Below the pieces are notes generated by a model. It saw only the letters and a list, made by a program, of their open reading frames with translations, had not been told where the DNA came from and did no database searches. Shown piece after piece: positions 16,591 through 24,369 of a stretch of DNA of 64,000 nucleotides. This DNA comes from an uncultured Clostridiaceae bacterium (GTDB taxonomy: Bacteria; Bacillota; Clostridia; Clostridiales; Clostridiaceae). The stretch's first letter is position 1; every line of letters begins with the position of its first letter. The position numbers and the translations under genes are program-made. The DNA lies in contig CAMJGD010000013.1 in NCBI GenBank assembly GCA_946405135.1, positions 1 through 64,000 on the forward strand. The letters are read 5' to 3'.

Positions 16591-16636
16591 TTAACTTCCC
16601 CCTTTTAATATTGATTTATACTAAAATATATTAGTA

Positions 16637-16690
16637 ACATAAAGTTAAAATGATACCATAATTATACATAAAGTTAAGCATAAAAATCAA
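16637..16690 (-). promoter_or_regulatory. Promoter of the OPT gene with two 12-bp direct repeats
   Basis: On the minus strand, TTGATT (16690-16685) and TATAAT (16666-16661) are 18 bp apart. The 12-mer TTAACTTTATGT occurs twice (16677-16666 and 16648-16637), with starts 29 bp apart, about three helical turns. One copy fills the spacer and touches the -10; the other lies just past the start point. This looks like a repressor operator. Confidence 0.55.
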
Positions 16691-16781
16691 TAAAAATTTT
16701 CAATATAGAATATATTTATAATATTCTGAATCATTAAGGGGAAAATATTGTATATAAGATTTCGTAGCAACTATCTCTTTG

Positions 16782-16790
16782 TGATATAAT
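16782..16790 (+). promoter_or_regulatory. Extended -10 promoter for ylxP
   Basis: TGA-TATAAT fits the extended -10 consensus, about 55 bp before the GTG start of the ylxP gene. No good -35 is seen 17 bp upstream. Confidence 0.45.
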
Positions 16791-16845
16791 TTCATTATAT
16801 ATAGATATTATTTTTTTGCATTGGAAAATTTCGGGAGGTGAATTT

Positions 16846-17127
16846 GTGATAGTAGGTACTGCTAAAATATATATGTCAGCTAATTGGGTACATTCATTGA
16901 AAGAAAAAAGAATGATAGTAAAGAGCATTGTTGAAAAGGTTAGAAATAAGTTTAATGTTTCTATAGCTGAAGTAGATTACCAAGATTACCATCAAAGCAT
17001 TGTACTAGGAATAACCTGTGTAAGTAATGATACAAAGCATGCTCAAAGTATGATACAAAATGTGATAAATTATATAGAGGACAATTGTGAGGCTACTATA
17101 GATGATGTGGATATAGAAATGCTGTAA
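16846..17127 (+). CDS. ylxP: DUF503/YlxP-family protein
   Basis: Small conserved protein (93 residues) of the DUF503 family, beginning VGTAKIYMSANWVHSLKEKR, which is the family hallmark, followed by VRNKFNVSIAEVDYQD and a C-terminal VINYIEDNCEATIDDVDIE. Family members form a ferredoxin-like fold; in Bacillus ylxP lies in the nusA-infB-rbfA operon and is linked to ribosome function. Here it stands alone. The start is GTG at 16846 behind GGGAGGTG, not the upstream in-frame ATG at 16816. Confidence 0.85.
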   Translation: MIVGTAKIYMSANWVHSLKEKRMIVKSIVEKVRNKFNVSIAEVDYQDYHQSIVLGITCVSNDTKHAQSMIQNVINYIEDNCEATIDDVDIEML

Positions 17128-17146
17128 AATATATTTTCTAATTATT

Positions 17147-17193
17147 AAAAAACTGTGCTGTAAATTTAATTATTTATGGTACAGTTTTTATGT
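17147..17193 (+). terminator. Terminator after ylxP
   Basis: AAAAACTGTGC and GTACAGTTTTT pair over 10-11 positions with one wobble and an AT-rich loop, followed by T-rich sequence. Confidence 0.65.
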
Positions 17194-17203
17194 GTTTTGC
17201 AAT

Positions 17204-17257
17204 AATTATTATTAAATGATAATGATAATTGACTTCTATATAAAAATTGTATACAAT
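17204..17257 (+). promoter_or_regulatory. Promoter with Fur-box-like operator for the 2-oxoacid:ferredoxin oxidoreductase
   Basis: TTGACT (17229-17234), a 17-bp spacer and TACAAT (17252-17257) make a good sigma-A promoter. Immediately upstream and touching the -35 is TGATAATGATAATT, with an AATTATTATTA partner to its left. Two GATAAT hexamers in a row are the core of Fur boxes. Iron control of a ferredoxin-dependent enzyme would make sense. Confidence 0.5.
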
Positions 17258-17346
17258 ATAAATATCATAGTATATAAATACATATGTTGATATTATTACT
17301 AAAAATTTAAATATAAAAAATAATTATAGAAGTGAGGTGCTAAAAC

Positions 17347-19026
17347 ATGAAATTAAATATATTAATTGGCGGTACGGCAGGACAAGGGATGGATACTCTT
17401 AGTGATTTATTAGAAAGATTTTTAATGAAAAAAGGTTTTTATGTATTTTCTAATAAAGATTATATGTCTAGAGTAAGAGGAGGACATAATTTTACTCAAA
17501 TAAGGTTTGGAGATGAACCTATTTATTCTCATTGTCCTCAATTAGATCTCATAGTAGCTTTAAATAAAGATACTATAGATATTCATTTAGATAGATTAAA
17601 TAAAGACGGAATAATAATAGCTGATGAAAATATAGACTTTGAAGATTCTAGAGTGAAGAGATTACCTCTTATGAAAACTGCTAAAGAATTAGGTTTACCT
17701 AGAGCTTTTGGTTCTGTAGCTGCAGGAGCTGTAGTAAAGTATTTTGGTATATCTCCAGAAAGTATTGAAAATTCCTTTAATAAGAAGTTCGATGAAGAAA
17801 TGATAAAAACTAATGTAGAGGCGTTTAACAGAGGATATGAGCTAACAGAAGCGAAGTATTCTTTAAAGAAAGGAAATCTAAAGAATAGTATGCTTATAAA
17901 TGGAAATAATTCCATAGCTTTAGGAGCTTTAGCAGGAGGAATATCTTTTTATTCTGCTTATCCTATGACACCAGCCACAAGTATTATGACATATTTGTCA
18001 AAAAATCAAGTAGAGGCGGGCATAGTAGTAGATCAGGCAGAGGATGAAATAGCGGCTGTAAATGCGGCTATTGGAGCTTCTTATGCAGGGGCTAGAGCTA
18101 TGACAGGATCTTCAGGGGGAGGGTTTTCTCTTATGGTAGAAGCGCTTGGACTTTCAGGCATAACAGAAACTCCTTTAGTAATAGTAGATTCTCAAAGACC
18201 TGGTCCAGCAACTGGACTTCCTACAAGAACAGAACAAAGTGACTTAAGCTTTTTACTTACAGCTTCTCATGGAGAATTTCCTAGAATGGTTATAGCTGTA
18301 AGAGATCCAGAAGATGCATTTTATCAAACCGCAAGAGCTTTAAATATGGCAGACAAATATCAAACACTTGTACTTTTGCTAACAGATCAGTATCTAGCTG
18401 ATTATAATAGAACTGTCCCCAAATATGATTTAAATAAGGTAAAGATAGAGAGATATATATCTGGATCAGAAGTTTTAAAAGAAGGGGAAGAATATAAAAG
18501 ATATAAGCTAACAGAAAATGGGGTTTCTCCTAGGTTAATTCCAGGAAAAGTAGAAGGTCAGATAGTTTTAGTAGATAGTGATGAGCATACTGAATATTCC
18601 CATATAACAGAGTCGGCAGAAGTTAGAAATCAAATGATGGAAAAGAGGATGAAAAAGCTAGAATTAATAAAGAAAGAAGTTTTAGAACCAGAATATTTTG
18701 GAGAAGAAAATCCAGAAATACTTCTTATAGGTTGGGGTTCAACTTATGGAGCACTAAAAGAATCTGTAGAAATGCTAAATAGTGAGGGTTTAAAAGTAGG
18801 TGCATTATCTTTTGGAGATATATATCCTTTACCTGAAAAGTTATTAATGAAGTATTCGAAAAAAGCTAAGAAACTAATAAATGTAGAACAAAACTTCACA
18901 GGGCAGTTAGCAAACCTTATAACTCAAGAAACAGGTATTAGCATGAATAGCAGCATATTAAAATATGATGGAAGGCAGATTAGTGCTATAGAAATTTACT
19001 CTAGAATTAAAGAGGAGGTGCTATAA
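17347..19026 (+). CDS. korA: 2-oxoacid:ferredoxin oxidoreductase, fused gamma-alpha subunit (KorA-type)
   Basis: Part of the CoA-dependent oxidative decarboxylation of a 2-oxoacid, giving acyl-CoA, CO2 and reduced ferredoxin. Residues 1-185 are the gamma domain (GGTAGQGMDTL, SRVRGGHN), and about 190-559 the alpha domain with YPMTPATSIM, VDQAEDEIAAVNAAIGASYAG, TGSSGGGFSL and SQRPGPATGLPT. This gamma-alpha fusion with a separate short beta subunit is the KorAB/two-subunit OFOR layout; no delta ferredoxin subunit is present. The substrate could be 2-oxoglutarate, pyruvate or a branched-chain oxoacid. ATG 17347 follows GAGGTG. The beta gene starts immediately after the stop codon. Confidence 0.88.
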   Translation: MKLNILIGGTAGQGMDTLSDLLERFLMKKGFYVFSNKDYMSRVRGGHNFTQIRFGDEPIYSHCPQLDLIVALNKDTIDIHLDRLNKDGIIIADENIDFEDSRVKRLPLMKTAKELGLPRAFGSVAAGAVVKYFGISPESIENSFNKKFDEEMIKTNVEAFNRGYELTEAKYSLKKGNLKNSMLINGNNSIALGALAGGISFYSAYPMTPATSIMTYLSKNQVEAGIVVDQAEDEIAAVNAAIGASYAGARAMTGSSGGGFSLMVEALGLSGITETPLVIVDSQRPGPATGLPTRTEQSDLSFLLTASHGEFPRMVIAVRDPEDAFYQTARALNMADKYQTLVLLLTDQYLADYNRTVPKYDLNKVKIERYISGSEVLKEGEEYKRYKLTENGVSPRLIPGKVEGQIVLVDSDEHTEYSHITESAEVRNQMMEKRMKKLELIKKEVLEPEYFGEENPEILLIGWGSTYGALKESVEMLNSEGLKVGALSFGDIYPLPEKLLMKYSKKAKKLINVEQNFTGQLANLITQETGISMNSSILKYDGRQISAIEIYSRIKEEVL

Positions 19027-19890
19027 ATGTTAGATATAAAATTGTATAATACTCAGGATGAAAATGCATGGTGCCCTGGCTGTGGTAACTTTGGTATATT
19101 AGATGCTATAAAAAAAGCAGCAGCAGAACTTGAAATAAAGCCTGAACAATTAGTAATGGTATCTGGAATAGGTCAAGCTGCAAAGACTCCACATTATATA
19201 AGAGCTAATGGATTTAATGGACTGCATGGCAGAGCACTTCCACCAGCTCAAGCTATTAAGATGGTAAATAAAAATCTTAAGGTTATAGTAACTGGAGGAG
19301 ATGGGGATGCTTATGGAGAAGGCGGCAATCATTTTTTACATGCTCTAAGGAGAAATGTAGATATAGTACAGCTGGTCCACGACAATCAGATATATGGACT
19401 AACTAAAGGTCAAGGCTCTCCTACTACAGCTCTAGGTCAAAAAACCTCTATGCAATTTGAAGGGGTGCATATATATCCTTTAAATCCTATTACAACTGCT
19501 ATAAGCGGAGGAGCTACCTTTGTTGCAAGAGCTTTTTCAGGAGATAAAGACAGGTTAGCAGAATTAATAAAAGCTGCTCTAAATCATAAAGGATATGCCC
19601 TTATAGATATACTTCAGCCTTGTGTAACCTTTAATAAGATAAATACTTATAAGTGGTATAAAGACAGGATATATTATCTTGATGAATCTTATGATGCATC
19701 TAATAAGATGCTGGCTCTTCAGAAAGCAGAAGAGTTTGGTGATGAAGGAATTCCTTTGGGAATTATATATAAAGAAGAAGGTAAGGCCACTTATGAAGAA
19801 ATGCATCCAGTGCTAAATAAAGGTATTAGCTTAATAGATAGAAATTGGGAACCTAGAGAAGCAGAAAAGTTTTTAGAAGAATTTATGTAA
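19027..19890 (+). CDS. korB: 2-oxoacid:ferredoxin oxidoreductase beta subunit (KorB-type)
   Basis: Thiamine-pyrophosphate-binding subunit (287 residues). NAWCPGCGNFGILDAI carries Cys residues that bind the proximal 4Fe-4S cluster. The GDGDAYGEGGNHF segment with the later VHDNQIYGLTKGQGSPT is the TPP/Mg motif (GDG...N). ATG at 19027 directly abuts the korA stop, with GAGGAGG inside the end of korA, so the two subunits are co-translated. A terminator follows, making this a two-gene operon. Confidence 0.9.
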   Translation: MLDIKLYNTQDENAWCPGCGNFGILDAIKKAAAELEIKPEQLVMVSGIGQAAKTPHYIRANGFNGLHGRALPPAQAIKMVNKNLKVIVTGGDGDAYGEGGNHFLHALRRNVDIVQLVHDNQIYGLTKGQGSPTTALGQKTSMQFEGVHIYPLNPITTAISGGATFVARAFSGDKDRLAELIKAALNHKGYALIDILQPCVTFNKINTYKWYKDRIYYLDESYDASNKMLALQKAEEFGDEGIPLGIIYKEEGKATYEEMHPVLNKGISLIDRNWEPREAEKFLEEFM

Positions 19891-19918
19891 TTAATATTTA
19901 AAGATATTTAAAAGAATA

Positions 19919-19962
19919 TAATACCTATCAAAACTTATGACTATTGATAGGTATTTTTTTTA
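19919..19962 (+). terminator. Terminator after korAB
   Basis: AATACCTATCAA pairs with TTGATAGGTATT around a 12-nt loop and is followed by a run of T residues. Confidence 0.85.
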
Positions 19963-20077
19963 TAAGAAATTTATATAAATTTGAATATTTTTATAACAAT
20001 TTTGATGAATATTGAATAATATAGATTAGACAGAAAAGCAAGGCAAAATAAAAAAATTAACGGAGGAGGAGTAAAAA

Positions 20078-20821
20078 GTGGAGGACAGAAAAGATAGCTG
20101 CTTTTGCGGAAAAGTTCATTCTGAAACATTACCCATGTGTACTGGAATAAATGTAACACCTACTGGAACTACAGGTCCACTTATAGCTAAAATACCAGTG
20201 GTATTGGCTGAAAAAGACATTCAGATAGATGTAGAAGCAGATATAGAATTAAAAGAAGAATTTTTTGAAATAAAGAGAATTAAAAAGAATGTATTCTTAA
20301 CTCAATGCAGATTATTACCAACTGCTGGTCAAAGGGATTGTAAGACTGGTAATTTAATATCTGGTAAATTGTTTTTAAAAGGTTTTGTAGAGAAAAATTT
20401 TGAATATGCTACAGTTAAATGTTCTACAAAAGATGTAGTAAGTGGGGATATAAAGCACACCACAGTAAAAGTTCCATTCCATTGTGTTACAGAAGTATTC
20501 TATGATAGACAGCCGGTACTTTCTTTTAAAAATGGACCAAAGGAATTAGATTCATTTTTCGTAAAATGTGAAGACTGCAAACATTGCGATGATGAATGGA
20601 TGGGAAAGAATCCTTGCCAAACAGATTTCGAAGAAACCATATTCTTTGTAGAAAAGCCTTTCTGTGAATTAGTATCAGCAAGAATAATTGAAGCTGATAT
20701 TAATAGAGAAGAAGAAAGAGAAAAGGGAGACTGTGTAGAGACTTTTGATAAAGTTGTAGAAAAAATGGTTGTATTTTTAAGAGTTAAAGTGTTGCAGCTT
20801 CAACAAGTTAGAATATCATAA
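20078..20821 (+). CDS. Cys-containing probable spore-surface protein (CsxC/DUF3794-like)
   Basis: 247-residue protein. It begins with a Cys-bearing head (SCFCGKVH, LPMCTGINVTPTG), then two beta-rich stretches: IPVVLAEKDIQIDVEADIEL..CRLLP, and GKLFLKGFVEKNFEYA..VKVPFHCVTEV. This VP-x-VL / KGF-x-EYA pattern is that of clostridial exosporium or coat proteins of the CsxC type and, more distantly, of DUF3794 domains as in SipL. A second cluster CEDCKHCDDEW adds four Cys, possibly for disulfide crosslinking or metal binding. GTG start at 20078 behind GGAGGAGG. The next gene has a related C-terminal half. Family assignment is from pattern memory, hence moderate confidence. Confidence 0.6.
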   Translation: MEDRKDSCFCGKVHSETLPMCTGINVTPTGTTGPLIAKIPVVLAEKDIQIDVEADIELKEEFFEIKRIKKNVFLTQCRLLPTAGQRDCKTGNLISGKLFLKGFVEKNFEYATVKCSTKDVVSGDIKHTTVKVPFHCVTEVFYDRQPVLSFKNGPKELDSFFVKCEDCKHCDDEWMGKNPCQTDFEETIFFVEKPFCELVSARIIEADINREEEREKGDCVETFDKVVEKMVVFLRVKVLQLQQVRIS

Positions 20822-20831
20822 ATTAATAAAG

Positions 20832-20872
20832 AGGCATAAAACTTTGTATAGGGTTTTATGCCTTATATATAA
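20832..20872 (+). terminator. Hairpin between the two spore-surface-type genes
   Basis: AGGCATAAAAC (20832-20842) pairs perfectly with GTTTTATGCCT (20853-20863). The tail (TATATAT) is only weakly T-rich and the next gene begins 26 bases later, so it may attenuate rather than stop transcription. Confidence 0.55.
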
Positions 20873-20888
20873 TTGTAGGGAGATAGAT

Positions 20889-21647
20889 ATGAAAAACTAT
20901 ATTTATTGTAGAAGAGCTAACCCTATTAACATTCAATTTATATTAGAGCAACTACTTATTATATTACTACTGATTAAATTAATGGAGTTCTATTTAAAAC
21001 TTATTAAACTAGCTATTATATATAATTATTTAAAACAAAACAAAAACGATCTGAGAAAAAATGAAGAGAAAAACAATAGTAACTGTGAAAAAAATGAGAA
21101 AAGCCATGTTAAAAAATGTATGAAAGAAGAGATTATTTCCTCAAAAGAGAACATAAATATAGCACAGGATATAAATCATAAAAAAAATTTAGTGAATTTG
21201 CCTATAGTCATAAATAGTAATATATCTTATATACCTATATATAAGTCCCTTTACTTTCCTATGGATAAATCTTTAATAAAAACTGTAAAAAATAGTATAT
21301 GTCTTGATAGCTTGGATATAATTCCATCTAGTAAATCAGAAGAATTGATATTATTTATGAAAGGTACATTAAAAACTACTGTAGAATACTATGATAAAGT
21401 AGAAGGAACATTAAAATTTTCTATATATTATGATGATTTTATAGGTAATACTTCAGTTATCTGTTACAGAGCATACAACCACTATGAAGATATAAATTAT
21501 ACGTTGAATGCTGCAGAGGTATTTACCAGCGTAAGTTTAAAAGATTGCAAAGAAAAAGGAGAAAAGGGCTGTATCATAGAATTAAAGGCTTTAGGTAAAC
21601 TTTTTATTTGCCTAAGTGAAAAACAATATATAGAAATGAGTGTATAA
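20889..21647 (+). CDS. Hypothetical protein with a C-terminal half related to the preceding spore-surface protein
   Basis: 252 residues. The first about 60 contain a hydrophobic stretch (FILEQLLIILLLIKLMEFYL) that may be a membrane helix, followed by a Lys/Asn/Glu-rich linker. From about residue 115 the pattern LPIVINSNISYIPIYKSL...CLDSLDIIPSS and LFMKGTLKTTVEYYDKVEG mirrors IPVVLAEKDIQIDVEAD...CRLLP and LFLKGFVEKNFEYA of the preceding gene, so they look like diverged paralogues. ATG 20889 follows GGGAGATAG; the longer frame to 20844 runs through the terminator. A role in the spore surface is inference. Confidence 0.6.
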   Translation: MKNYIYCRRANPINIQFILEQLLIILLLIKLMEFYLKLIKLAIIYNYLKQNKNDLRKNEEKNNSNCEKNEKSHVKKCMKEEIISSKENINIAQDINHKKNLVNLPIVINSNISYIPIYKSLYFPMDKSLIKTVKNSICLDSLDIIPSSKSEELILFMKGTLKTTVEYYDKVEGTLKFSIYYDDFIGNTSVICYRAYNHYEDINYTLNAAEVFTSVSLKDCKEKGEKGCIIELKALGKLFICLSEKQYIEMSV

Positions 21648-21688
21648 AAATATAATACTGCATAGGTGATTTTAATTTTTAAAACATT

Positions 21689-21736
21689 AAGAACTCAAAG
21701 TATATAATTTATATATAAGCTTTAGAGTTCTTTTTT
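21689..21736 (+). terminator. Terminator before eutH
   Basis: AAGAACTCAAAG pairs with CTTTAGAGTTCTT (one bulge) and is followed by TTTTTT. Confidence 0.75.
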
Positions 21737-21850
21737 AGTAAAAAATTTATTGTAAGTTATAATGAAAATTTAATATCATTTATATATGAAAAAATATGTA
21801 GTTGTTGTATAATAATGTTGATTATATAATAATTTGGGGTTGGGGTTAAC

Positions 21851-22969
21851 ATGGGTAAGGTAATACTAGTTATTATTGCTTTTTTCTTCATATTTGGAGG
21901 AATAGACTATGTGTTAGGAAACAGATTAAAGGTGGGGGAAAAGTTTGAAGAGGGGTTAAAAACTATGGGGCCACTTGCCATAGCTATGATAGGTATTTAC
22001 TCTTTGTCTCCTTTACTTGCAAAAGCTATAGCATTTATAGTAAAGCCTATATCTAAAACGTTTTCAATAGATCCATCTTTATTTCCTGCTATGCTGTTAT
22101 CTACGGATATGGGAGCCTATCAGTTATGTAATAGTTTAGCTCTTAATAAAGATATGGCATTGTTTTCTGGTATAATTCTATCTTCTATGTTAGGATGTAC
22201 CATAAGTTTTACCATTCCTATGGCTATAGGTATGATACCAAAAAAAGATCAAGTGTTTTTTTCAAAAGGAATTATGGCTGGTATAATAACTATTCCAATT
22301 GGATGTTTCATAGGTGGAATGTTTCAAGGTATAAATATATTAGTTTTAATTTGGAATATGACGCCTATAATAATAGTATCTCTGCTTTTATCTATAGGAC
22401 TTATAAGATTCCCTAATAAATTAATAAAATTTTTTACTATATTAGGGAAAGGAATAGTAGGCATAAGCGTTATTGGTCTAATTATACAAGGAATAGATGT
22501 GATTTTGGGTATAAAATTAGTTGAAGGGTTGATACCTGCAGATGAATCTATTGCTGTAGCAGGAAAGATAGCCTTTGTACTTGGTGGAGCATATCCTATG
22601 ATATCCGTAATAAGTAGAGTATTTAAAGAGCCTTTTAGAAGACTGGGCAGGAGATTTGGATTAAATTCAATATCTGTAGTTTCTTTATTAGGGAGTTTAG
22701 CTAGTAACTTGTTAGTTTTTGCCAATTTTAAAGATATGAATGCAAAAGGAAAGGTAGTATGTACTGCCTTTAGTGTAAGCGGAGCATTTGTATTTGGGGG
22801 GCAGATGGGATTTGTTTCAGCTAAAGAACCAAAGCTTTTGGGCATATTTATAATATCCAAATTAGTAGCAGGCATATCTAGTGTACTTATGGCTAATGTG
22901 ATTTTTGCCAAAGATTTTAACTCACAAGAAGATGGAGATGTATTGCAGGAAGAATTAAGTTACTGGTAA
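21851..22969 (+). CDS. eutH: EutH-family ethanolamine transporter (orphan)
   Basis: 372-residue integral membrane protein with about ten helices and EutH-type motifs: FFFIFGGIDYVLGN, KTMGPLAIAMIGIYSL, LLSTDMGAYQL, and GVISR-like VISRVFKEPFRRLGRRFGLN, SAFVFGGQ-like GAFVFGGQMGFVSA. EutH is thought to move ethanolamine across the membrane. Other eut genes (ammonia lyase, microcompartment shell, regulators) are not in the window. ATG 21851 has only GGGGTTGGGG as a ribosome binding site. The 3' end overlaps the convergent binding-protein gene by 10 bases. Confidence 0.85.
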   Translation: MGKVILVIIAFFFIFGGIDYVLGNRLKVGEKFEEGLKTMGPLAIAMIGIYSLSPLLAKAIAFIVKPISKTFSIDPSLFPAMLLSTDMGAYQLCNSLALNKDMALFSGIILSSMLGCTISFTIPMAIGMIPKKDQVFFSKGIMAGIITIPIGCFIGGMFQGINILVLIWNMTPIIIVSLLLSIGLIRFPNKLIKFFTILGKGIVGISVIGLIIQGIDVILGIKLVEGLIPADESIAVAGKIAFVLGGAYPMISVISRVFKEPFRRLGRRFGLNSISVVSLLGSLASNLLVFANFKDMNAKGKVVCTAFSVSGAFVFGGQMGFVSAKEPKLLGIFIISKLVAGISSVLMANVIFAKDFNSQEDGDVLQEELSYW

Positions 22970-23892
22970 AAAAAGTCATTACTTTTTAGTTCCATATCTA
23001 AAATATATTTGTTTTTCATCCAGTTTAGTATTTTATCCATATCTTCAGTACTTGGTAATGTATTCTTTCTGTATTCAGGCAAAGATATTGAATTTATAAT
23101 TTGTTCTGTATAACCTAATTTTTTTATTATGAGGTGTTTATATTTAGAAAGAGAATCTTTATTTGCTATGTCTACAGCTTCATCATAAACTTTATAAAAT
23201 TTAGTTAAACTGTCTTTTTTTTCATCTATAGATTTTTTAGAAAATGCAGTAACACCTAATTTAATATTAATATTTTTAGAATCTAATAAGGTATAACCTC
23301 CATTGTTGATGGCTAAAGAAGAAGATGGTTCTTCCAGCAAAGCTGTATCAGAAACTTTTCTTTTAAGCATAGAAACTCTTATAGGAACTTGAGACATATA
23401 ATCTTTAGTTATAGAGTAAGCAGGTATATTGTAATTTTCCATAACAGTGTCAAATATGTATTCTTCCGCAGAATTCTTTGGAAGTACAGTTTTAGTCCAC
23501 TTTAAATCATCTAAAATAAATAGATCTCCTTTTTTTCCAGCTATAAGTCTGTAATTGCTATCAGTAATACCGGTTATTTTAACGTCAATGCCATCTTTTC
23601 TTAAAAGAGCCACATTTACCATATCTGTAACTATTCCATCTATATAACCTTTTTTAAAGGCCTCATCTCTATCTTGAGTGTTTCTATAGGTCATGATATT
23701 AACGTCTAAACCATTGTTTTTAAATAAATTTTCTTTTTCTGCTATCCACAAAGGTACATCATCTATCCCAGGAACTATGCCTACGGTCAGGCTGTCTTTA
23801 GAGCTATCCTTTTTTCCATAGGATTTGAGTGCAGGAAAAGCAAAAATCAATACTAAAACTAGAACAAGGATCATGCTGATTACTTTTTTCAT
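22960..23892 (-). CDS. ABC-type substrate-binding protein, NMT1/THI5/SsuA-like (orphan)
   Basis: 310-residue exported binding protein. The N-terminal signal peptide (hydrophobic core VISMILVLVLVLIFAFPAL) lacks a lipobox Cys. The mature part starts SLTVGIVPGIDDVPLWIAEKENLF, which is the opening of the NMT1/taurine/nitrate/sulfonate binding-protein family, followed by GYIDGIVTDMVNVALL. It is expected to bind a small organic anion or pyrimidine precursor. The start is ATG 23892 after GGGGGATAC; the frame to 23907 is not needed. No ATPase or permease gene accompanies it, so the partner transporter is elsewhere or lost. Confidence 0.8.
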   Translation of the reverse strand: MKKVISMILVLVLVLIFAFPALKSYGKKDSSKDSLTVGIVPGIDDVPLWIAEKENLFKNNGLDVNIMTYRNTQDRDEAFKKGYIDGIVTDMVNVALLRKDGIDVKITGITDSNYRLIAGKKGDLFILDDLKWTKTVLPKNSAEEYIFDTVMENYNIPAYSITKDYMSQVPIRVSMLKRKVSDTALLEEPSSSLAINNGGYTLLDSKNINIKLGVTAFSKKSIDEKKDSLTKFYKVYDEAVDIANKDSLSKYKHLIIKKLGYTEQIINSISLPEYRKNTLPSTEDMDKILNWMKNKYILDMELKSNDFFYQ

Positions 23893-24284
23893 TATTGTAT
23901 CCCCCATTTGGTTATGTAGTTATTTATTATAAATGTAATAAATTTGTTATATATAATCCACTTTTGCACAAATGATTACCAAGGAATTAACCTATACAAT
24001 ATTTTATATCATAAGTTTGGTTAAAGAACAATATAGAAATAGCAGTTTCTAAATCAATTCTTGCAGGTTTATATAGTTCTTCTATAATGTAGTGCATAGT
24101 ATGATAGCCATGATAATAATTTTAAAAAGTCACAAAATTATTTAAATTTTATTAATAAAGTTTTAACAAATATTATTTTGGATATTATGCAATATTTTAG
24201 AGAAATTATTAATATATATAAGATAAGCAAATATATTTTTATATTTCGAATATTAATAAAGTGTAAATAAGTACTTTTTGTCTA
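23893..24284. other. Intergenic stretch with no gene seen
   Basis: About 390 bases of very AT-rich sequence between the minus-strand binding-protein gene and the promoter of the radical SAM gene. Short open frames (for example 26 codons from 23971) lack ribosome binding sites. I see no strong hairpin, riboswitch-like element or repeat. Confidence 0.5.
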
Positions 24285-24349
24285 TTGACATATTGTGTGC
24301 AAGGAATATAATGGGATTATATTATACTGATCAGTGCAAAAAACGCACT
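24285..24349 (+). promoter_or_regulatory. Promoter and leader hairpin of the radical SAM gene
   Basis: TTGACA (24285-24290), 16-bp spacer, TATAAT (24307-24312): both hexamers are perfect. The leader contains a TGATCA palindrome and a small stem AGTGC/GCACT (24333-24337 with 24345-24349) just before the GGGGGG ribosome binding site, which could influence translation. Confidence 0.7.
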
Positions 24350-24369
24350 AGCATTTGGGGGGATTATTA

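Noticed and set aside
23893..24369. Possible small gene or riboswitch in the 480-bp intergenic region
   Set aside because: Only short frames without ribosome binding sites and no conserved-looking fold; the end is explained by a promoter.
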